Source: CAZNVB01 sp964651495 (lineage in GTDB: Bacteria > Acidobacteriota > Aminicenantia > Aminicenantales > UBA8522). From it: DNA of 26,237 nucleotides. The stretch is taken from the NCBI GenBank assembly GCA_964651495.1, contig CAZYWP010000032.1:1-26237 (forward strand), given 5' to 3'. The notes beneath the pieces are model-generated. The model saw only the letters and a program-made list of their open reading frames with translations, did not search any database and was not told the origin of the DNA. How positions within the stretch are numbered: the first letter of the stretch is position 1; every line of letters begins with the position of its first letter. Both the position numbers and the translations under genes were made by a program. Positions 20,919-26,237 of the stretch are shown here, piece by piece.

Positions 20919-22259
20919 ATGGGATCCCTTTTCGGCACCATCCTAGCGTTCTTAATCGTCTTCGGCATCCTTGTCTTCATCCACGAATTCGGCCATTTTT
21001 TCACGGCCAAGCTGGTCGGAATCCGGGTGGAGACGTTTTCTTTCGGCTACGGGAAGAGGCTCTTCGGGTTTCGGGGCAAAGAGACCGACTACCGGATCAG
21101 CCTGATCCCGATGGGTGGCTACGTCAAGTTCCTGGGGGAGGGGGAGCTCTCCGTTGACGGAGGATCGGCGAACCTGCCCTCCGACCACTTCCTGTCCAAA
21201 ACACGCTGGGAGCGCTTCCTGGTCATGTTCATGGGCTCGGCCATGAACATCCTGCTGGCCCTCGTCATCGCGGCGGTGATCAACATGGTTGGGGTCACCG
21301 TCCCGGCCTACCAGGAGCAGGCTCCGGTCATCGGGTTCATCGAGCCCGGCTCGCCGGCGGAAAAAGCAGGCCTGGCAGAGGGAGATGAGATCCTGGCGAT
21401 CGACGGGGAAGGGGTCAAGACCTGGAACGACGTGGACCTGGCCGTCGGATCAAAGCCGGACCGGGTTCTCGAGCTCCGGGTCCGCCGAGGCGGAGAGGAG
21501 ATCCGGAAAGACTTGCACACGGAAAAAAAGACCCGCTATGCCATCGGCTACGCCGGGTTTATAGGCCGGATCCTGACCCAGGTGAGGATGGTCAAGCCGG
21601 GTTCGCCGGCGGAGAAAGCCGGACTCCAGCCCGGAGACATCATCCTGAGCATCGACGGCCAGCCGGCTTATTATTTTCAATTCACCGAGTTGATGGAGAA
21701 AAATCCGGGAAAAGAACTCGAGTTTCGAGTAAACCGGCAGGGAGAGATACTCATTCTCCGGGTCACACCCAGGCTCGAGGGCAAAGTCGGCAAGATCGGC
21801 CTGTATCAGGAGCCGGAATCGCTGCCGGTCAAGTACGGCTTTTTTGCCGCCATCGCCCAGAGCGTCAGAGAGAACGTGCGCAACACCTTCCTGATCATTC
21901 GCTTTATCCGGGACTTGATTGTCGGACGGGCGTCCACCCAGCAGCTCGGCGGCCCGATCGCCATCGCCAGCTTCTCCTATGCGGCCATGCAGATGGGTTT
22001 TCTGGCCATGCTCAGCTTCATCGGGCTGATCAGCCTCCAGCTCGGCATCATCAACCTTTTTCCCATCCCCGTGTTCGACGGCGGGCAGATTTTTATTTTG
22101 GCCCTGGAGGGGCTCTTCCAGCGCGACTTCAGCCCCAGGGTCCGTCAGGTTTGGATGCAGGTCGGGTTCGTCATCTTTGCCCTGCTCGCGGTCTTCATCA
22201 TCCTCAACGATATCGTCAAGGGCATGCCCAACGGCTGGGAGAGCCTCATCCCATGGTAA
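20919..22259 (+). CDS. rseP: Site-2 zinc metalloprotease RseP
   Basis: Intramembrane protease that cleaves anti-sigma factors or signal-peptide remnants within the inner membrane. The start ATG 20919 follows AAAGG and lies 1 bp after the dxr stop, giving 446 aa. The first helix carries HEFGH (22-26). Two tandem PDZ domains (about 137-200 and 222-285) each contain the PGSPAEKAGL block. The second metal motif is NLFPIPVFDGG (379-389); the family more often has LDG, here FDG, with the Asp kept. Further helices lie near 105-125, 362-382 and 413-430. No sigE or rseA homologue is in the window. Confidence 0.95.
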   Translation: MGSLFGTILAFLIVFGILVFIHEFGHFFTAKLVGIRVETFSFGYGKRLFGFRGKETDYRISLIPMGGYVKFLGEGELSVDGGSANLPSDHFLSKTRWERFLVMFMGSAMNILLALVIAAVINMVGVTVPAYQEQAPVIGFIEPGSPAEKAGLAEGDEILAIDGEGVKTWNDVDLAVGSKPDRVLELRVRRGGEEIRKDLHTEKKTRYAIGYAGFIGRILTQVRMVKPGSPAEKAGLQPGDIILSIDGQPAYYFQFTELMEKNPGKELEFRVNRQGEILILRVTPRLEGKVGKIGLYQEPESLPVKYGFFAAIAQSVRENVRNTFLIIRFIRDLIVGRASTQQLGGPIAIASFSYAAMQMGFLAMLSFIGLISLQLGIINLFPIPVFDGGQIFILALEGLFQRDFSPRVRQVWMQVGFVIFALLAVFIILNDIVKGMPNGWESLIPW

Positions 22260-22543
22260 GTCTCGGACTTGGGGGTCGTCAGCACGCGGATTTGTCCACA
22301 GCGTCTCTTTGGAGGGAGAAAGCTGTGCTTTCCCCCTTCCAACGTTCGCTTCGCTCACTGCCTCCCCTTCTCGGACTTCGTCCTTCGACCAAAGGGGCCT
22401 TCCCCCTTGGAACCCCCCTGCTTTGCTACGCAAATCAGCAAATCCGCACCCCCCCGTGCCCGCTCAGTCTTCGACGGGCTTCCTCTCCCCAACCCCTCGC
22501 CTTGGCTGTGCTAAGATAGAGTGCTGAGAAAAATAAGAAATCG
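22260..22543. other. C-rich intergenic stretch with inverted and direct repeats
   Basis: This 284-bp non-coding stretch between rseP and ispG is visibly different from its surroundings: C/T-rich on the plus strand, with runs of 5-7 C. A 9-bp inverted repeat GCGGATTTG (22286-22294) / CAAATCCGC (22439-22447) brackets about 160 bp, and both arms lie beside G-run/C-run tracts. The 10-mer TCTCGGACTT occurs at 22261 and 22370. Short open frames here lack ribosome binding sites and recognisable content. It could be a small inverted-repeat element or degenerate spacer. No convincing ispG promoter was found. Confidence 0.4.
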
Positions 22544-23683
22544 ATGAACCAGCAAGAAGAGTGTCGTCCAATTTCCAGCAATCCAATTTTTCCGGTTCGG
22601 CGCAAGACCAAGCAGATCCTTATCGGCATGGTGGCGATCGGTGGGGGGGCACCGATCGCAGTCCAGTCCATGACCAAGACCTTAACTCATGATATCAAGG
22701 CGACCGTCGCTCAGATCAGAAGACTTGTTAAGGCAGGCTGCGAGATCGTCCGCCTGGCCGTTCCGGATGACCGGGCCGCCTCCGCTCTGGCCGAGATCAG
22801 GCGTCGGGTCAAAATGCCGCTCATTGCCGATATCCATTTCGACCACCGCCTCGCCCTGGCCGCGCTGCGGGCGGGCGTGGACGGGCTCCGCCTCAATCCG
22901 GGAACGATCGGCTCCAGGGACAAGGTTCGAGAGGTTGTCAGAGCCGCCAGGGAGAGAAGCGTCCCCATTCGGATCGGGGTGAACTCGGGGTCGCTGGAGA
23001 AAGCCCTCCTCCGGAAATATGGAGAGGCGACTCCGGAGGCCATGGTGGAAAGCGCCCTGGATCATATCCGGCTGCTTGAAGACATGGGCTTCGACCTGAT
23101 CAAGGTTTCGCTCAAGGCTTCGGATATCGCCCGCACCGTGGCCGCTTACAGGCTGCTCGCCGAAAAGGTGGATTATCCGTTCCACGCCGGCATCACCGAA
23201 GCCGGAGGCAAGTTCCGGGGAACCGTCAAATCCGCCGTCGGGTTGGGTATCCTGCTGAGCGAGGGACTGGCGGATACGATCCGCGTTTCCCTGACCGCCC
23301 CTCCCGAAGAGGAAGCGCGCGTGGCCTATCTCATCCTCCAGAACCTCGGCCTGCGGACACGGGGCATCAATTTCGTCTCCTGCCCCATCTGCGGCCGGTC
23401 CGAGGTGGACATGATGAAGATCGTCCCCCGGGTGGAAAGGGAGCTGGCCTCGCTGCGGTCCCCGCTGACGGTGGCCTTGATGGGCTGCATGGTCAACGGC
23501 CCGGGTGAGGCCAGGGAGGCGGACATCGGCCTCGCTTGCGGCAGGGGGGTGGGAATCCTTTTTAGAAAGGGGAAACTTGTCCGCCGTATTCGGGAGGACC
23601 GGATCATTCCCGAGTTCGTCGCCGAAGTCCGCCGGCTGGCGGTCGAGAAAAACAGGCAAGGCAGCGATAAAAACCATGGCTGA
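22544..23683 (+). CDS. ispG: 4-hydroxy-3-methylbut-2-enyl diphosphate synthase (IspG/GcpE)
   Basis: [4Fe-4S] enzyme converting MEcPP to HMBPP, the penultimate MEP-pathway step. The 379 aa form a TIM-barrel N-terminal domain (GAPIAVQSMT, ADIHFDHRLAL, RLNPG, RIGVNSGSLEK, GITEAGG) and an iron-sulfur domain with Cys280 and Cys283 (SCPICGR) and Cys315 (MGCMVNGPGEA), with Glu322 nearby. The long insert domain of plant and some bacterial forms is absent. The start is aligned with the family N-terminus; its ribosome binding site is weak. The end overlaps larE by 8 bp. Confidence 0.97.
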   Translation: MNQQEECRPISSNPIFPVRRKTKQILIGMVAIGGGAPIAVQSMTKTLTHDIKATVAQIRRLVKAGCEIVRLAVPDDRAASALAEIRRRVKMPLIADIHFDHRLALAALRAGVDGLRLNPGTIGSRDKVREVVRAARERSVPIRIGVNSGSLEKALLRKYGEATPEAMVESALDHIRLLEDMGFDLIKVSLKASDIARTVAAYRLLAEKVDYPFHAGITEAGGKFRGTVKSAVGLGILLSEGLADTIRVSLTAPPEEEARVAYLILQNLGLRTRGINFVSCPICGRSEVDMMKIVPRVERELASLRSPLTVALMGCMVNGPGEAREADIGLACGRGVGILFRKGKLVRRIREDRIIPEFVAEVRRLAVEKNRQGSDKNHG

Positions 23684-24493
23684 TAATAAGCGCCCTCCCC
23701 GGACCACCCTGGCCAAGCTGGAAAATCTCCGCCGCAGCCTCCGCCGTATGGGGAAGGTCCTGGTCGCCTTTTCCGGGGGGGTGGACAGCGCCCTGCTCCT
23801 CAAGGTGGCCGCGCAAGCGCTGGGGAAAAACGTCCTGGCGGTCATCGCCCGGTCCGAGACCTATCCTGAGAGGGAAGTCCGTGCGGCCCGAACACTGGCC
23901 CGGCGGCTCGGCGTCAGGCACCGGGTCATCAAGACGGAGGAACTGCGGAACCCCGCTTTCGCCGAGAATTCGCCGCTGCGCTGCTACCACTGCAAGCAGG
24001 AGCTCTTCTCCAGGCTGAAGGAAATCGCCGCGGCCGATTCGATCCCCTACGTACTCGACGGCTCGAATTTCGATGACCGGGGAGACTTCAGGCCGGGCGC
24101 GAAAGCGGGAAAAGAACTCGGTGTCCGCTCGCCGCTGCGGGAAGCCCGGCTGACCAAGGCGGAGATCAGGCAGCTCTCCAGGTTTCTCGAGCTCCCCACC
24201 TGGGACAAGCCGTCTCTGGCCTGCCTGGCCTCGCGCTTTCCCTACTACACGCGGGTTGAGGCCGAAACGCTCGTCCGTGTCGGCCGGGCGGAAGACTTCC
24301 TGCGAAAGCTCGGGCTGAGCCAGGTGAGAGTCCGGCATCACGGCGAGACGGCGCGGATCGAGGTCCCTCCCGGAGAATTCGGAAAGATCCTCGCCCGGGA
24401 CGACGGGGCCGAGGTCGCGCGCCGGCTGAAAAAGCTCGGCTATACCTATGTCACCCTCGACCTCGAGGGTTACCGGACCGGCAGCCTCAACGA
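23676..24493 (+). CDS. larE: LarE-type ATP-dependent sulfur transferase (3' end lost in gap)
   Basis: PP-loop enzyme that converts carboxylated nicotinate mononucleotide into the thio form of the nickel-pincer nucleotide cofactor of lactate racemase-type enzymes. The PP-loop is FSGGVDSALLL (32-42); later blocks are LDGSNFDDRGDFRPG (127-141) and the C-terminal GYTYVTLDLEGYRTGSLN. 272 codons are visible and the sequence runs into the N gap at about the family's usual end, so only a few residues are missing. Cys103 and Cys106 (RCYHCK) and Cys183 (SLACLASR) are present; Cys183 is at the probable place of the sacrificial Cys. ATG 23676 overlaps the ispG end by 8 bp. No larA, larB or larC is in view. 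Confidence 0.9.
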
Positions 24494-24593
24494 NNNNNNN
24501 NNNNNNNNNNNNNNNNNNNNNNNNNNNNNNNNNNNNNNNNNNNNNNNNNNNNNNNNNNNNNNNNNNNNNNNNNNNNNNNNNNNNNNNNNNNNN
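24494..24593. other. Assembly gap (100 N)
   Basis: Exactly 100 undetermined bases, the conventional size for a scaffold gap of unknown length. It removes the end of larE and the C-terminal end of the 2-hydroxyacid dehydrogenase on the other strand, so genes could be hidden here. Linkage across it depends on the scaffolding. Confidence 0.98.
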
Positions 24594-25459
24594 GCGCTGC
24601 CGATGTGGGGGAGAAGCACCACGTTGTCGAGTTCGAGGAGCCGGGGATGGACCTCCGGCTCTCTCTCGTAGACATCGAGTCCAGCGCCCCAGAGGTCGCC
24701 CCGGGCCAGCGCTTCCGCCAGGGCCCCCTCGTCCACGATCGGGCCGCGGGCGACGTTGACCAGGATGGCCTGCTTTTTCATCAGCCTCAGCTTTTCCCCA
24801 GAAAGCAGATGACGGGTCGCCGGATTCAGGGCGGCGTGGACCGTAACGATGTCCGCTGTTCTGAGGAGCTCGTCGAGAGGGAGCCAGGCCACTTGAAGAT
24901 CCTTTTCCTCCGCTGCGGCCCGGCGGCGGGGGTCGGAATAGACAACGTCCATCCGGAAGGCGCGGGCCCGCAGGGCCACCGCCCGGCCGATCCGGCCCAG
25001 GCCGATGATGCCCAGCCGTTTGCTCGAAACCTCGCGGCCCAGGAAGAGGTCGAGCTCCCAGCCCCGGAAGCGCCCTTCCCGAGTATACCGATCGGATTGT
25101 GGGATTTTGCGTGCCACGGCCAGAATCAGTGCCCAGGTCAGGTCGGCCGTGGCCTCGGTCAGGACTCCCGGCGTGTTGGTCACGAGGATGCCCCGTTCGT
25201 GCGCGGCCGGAAGGTCGATGTTGTCGTAGCCGACGGCGCAGTTGGCGATGATCCGCAGGCGCGATGCCGCGTCGATGACCTCCCGGTCGATCTGATCGAC
25301 CAGGAGGCAGAGAAGTCCGTCCTTATCCCGGATTTTTTCCTTCATCTCCTCCCGGCTCATCCCCCCGGAGCCGCGGCCGCCCTCGACTTCGGCGTGTTCT
25401 TCCAGGAATCTTAGGGCCTCGGGCAGCAACCGTCTCGTGACTAGGACCTTCGGCTTCAT
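24594..25459 (-). CDS. D-2-hydroxyacid dehydrogenase, C-terminus lost in gap
   Basis: NAD(P)-dependent D-isomer-specific 2-hydroxyacid dehydrogenase; glyoxylate/hydroxypyruvate reductase or D-glycerate dehydrogenase is most likely. Start ATG 25459 (MKPKVLVTRR) fits the family N-terminus; 288 residues are visible of an expected 320-330. The substrate loop is NCAVGYDNID (73-82), the Rossmann motif is GLGRIG (153-158) followed by a basic patch after YSDP that may favour NADP. The catalytic triad is complete: Arg238 (NVARGPIVDE), Glu267 (DVYEREP) and His285 (LPHIGS). It follows the nucleoside phosphorylase gene by 8 bp on the same strand. The exact substrate is not determined. Confidence 0.9.
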
Positions 25460-25467
25460 TATCGCAC

Positions 25468-26166
25468 TCAGCCGAACAATAACGGGAAAAACGCGCTCCT
25501 GACCCGCTCGACCAGGAGCCGGACCGAAAAACCGGACTTCCACCTCCCGCTCCCCAGCTCGTCGCTGACGATCTGGAGCGAGGCCGCCCGGACCCCGCAG
25601 GACAGCGCCAGCGCGAAAACGGCCGATGTCTCCATGTCCACGAGCTCCGCTCCCCGCCGGCGGCTTTTCTCCAACCAGGACCGCGTCTCCCGGTAGGGAG
25701 TGTCGGTGGAGACGATCTTGCCCGTTTTGAACTCGAGCCCGGAGGCCCGCAGCGCTTCCTCTACTTCGCCCCTGAGGCTGGCCGATGGTAAGAAGGCGCT
25801 CCTCTTCGGCCGGTAATGCTTCGAGGTTCCCTCATCGGAATATGCCCCGGCAACGCTGACGAAGTCACCGATGGCCAAGCGCTCCGAGAGCGACCCGCAG
25901 AACCCGAGCAGGATGATGTCTTTCGCTCCCGAGGCGACGAGCGGCTCCAGGGCGAGCGCGGCCGCGGGCGCGCCCAGCGCCCCCGAGATAACGGTTTGAT
26001 TGTTGAGCATATAGAGCACACAGAAGCGCAGGTCTTTCCTGGTCCGGCTGTGTTTTTTCAACCCGGTCGAGATGAGGCCGGAGGGAAGGTCGCAGGGGAC
26101 ATAGATGACCCTTTCTGTCCGGAGTCCCCGGAGCGGCCTCGGCCTGACGATGGAATCGGGTTTCAT
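25468..26166 (-). CDS. Nucleoside phosphorylase family protein
   Basis: PNP/UDP-family phosphorylase of 232 aa that cleaves the glycosidic bond of a nucleoside or related compound, or acts as a nucleosidase. The start ATG 26166 follows GGGAG at 7 nt; an upstream reading from 26208 has no such site. Family features are VISGALGAPAAALALE (59-74), ILLGFCGSLSERLAIGDFV (86-103), and VDMETSAVFALA (176-187), where the MET block contacts the ribose. A conserved SDEL follows at 201-204. The typical family N-terminal glycine-rich loop is weak (about residues 28-36), so assignment to uridine, purine or methylthioadenosine type is not possible. It leads the two-gene unit with the hydroxyacid dehydrogenase. 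Confidence 0.82.
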   Translation of the reverse strand: MKPDSIVRPRPLRGLRTERVIYVPCDLPSGLISTGLKKHSRTRKDLRFCVLYMLNNQTVISGALGAPAAALALEPLVASGAKDIILLGFCGSLSERLAIGDFVSVAGAYSDEGTSKHYRPKRSAFLPSASLRGEVEEALRASGLEFKTGKIVSTDTPYRETRSWLEKSRRRGAELVDMETSAVFALALSCGVRAASLQIVSDELGSGRWKSGFSVRLLVERVRSAFFPLLFG

Positions 26167-26237
26167 GTCCGCGCTCCCGCTGTTTACATAACAAAACCGC
26201 CGCCGCAAATCAACTGCGCGCCAAGTCAGAATCTCCG

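Noticed and set aside
22682..23845. Minus-strand open frame opposite ispG
   Set aside because: IspG is unmistakable and the antisense frame also spans the ispG/larE junction.
1..26237. CRISPR array, prophage or integrase-bearing island
   Set aside because: No regularly spaced repeats, cas genes, phage genes, transposase or integrase were seen; tRNA-His shows no attachment-site duplication in the window.

Overview
The window looks like a scaffold from an uncultured, GC-rich, probably anaerobic bacterium. It carries an assembly gap of exactly 100 N at 24494-24593. Bacterial era, ybeY, uppS, dxr and rseP genes exclude an archaeon. The gene style (hypCDE, larE, a stand-alone PAPS module, REP-like palindromes) fits an Acidobacteriota/Aminicenantota-like lineage, but that placement is an impression and no marker-gene tree supports it.

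Layout. (1) 14-6266, minus strand: a tightly packed, mostly overlapping operon phoH - 7TM-HD (pgpH/yqfF) - ybeY - CorC/HlyC-type CBS membrane protein - era, followed by tRNA-His. This is the conserved RNA-maturation and ribosome-assembly cluster. Its Era carries an unusual insert of about 80 residues. (2) 6353-13454, plus strand: a ribbon-helix-helix (RHH) protein, ATP sulfurylase, an alkaline-phosphatase-superfamily phosphodiesterase and APS kinase, followed by a UDP-sugar epimerase and two different UDP-sugar 6-dehydrogenases. Together these can make PAPS and UDP-uronic acids, which suggests supply for a sulfated or acidic glycan. No sulfotransferase, PAPS reductase or glycosyltransferase is in the window. 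(3) 13433-15619, minus: an exported (alpha/alpha)6-type glycoside hydrolase-like protein whose N-terminus runs through a REP-like repeat. (4) 15690-18013, minus: hypC-hypD-hypE, hydrogenase maturation, with no hydrogenase nearby. (5) 18102-24493, plus: a near-consensus promoter, then uppS-cdsA-dxr-rseP, a C-rich intergenic stretch with inverted repeats, ispG and larE, which is cut by the gap. (6) 24594-26166, minus: a D-2-hydroxyacid dehydrogenase (C-terminus lost in the gap) and a nucleoside phosphorylase.

The two divergent junctions (6266-6452 and 18013-18138) hold the clearest regulatory DNA. The first has a perfect 8+1+8 palindrome inside the phoH promoter, a divergent promoter, and a strong leader hairpin ending next to the ribosome binding site of the RHH gene. 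The second has TTGACA-N18-TATAAT placed so that uppS would be translated from a leaderless or nearly leaderless mRNA. The best candidate for an under-described system is the RHH-sat-phosphodiesterase-APS kinase module.
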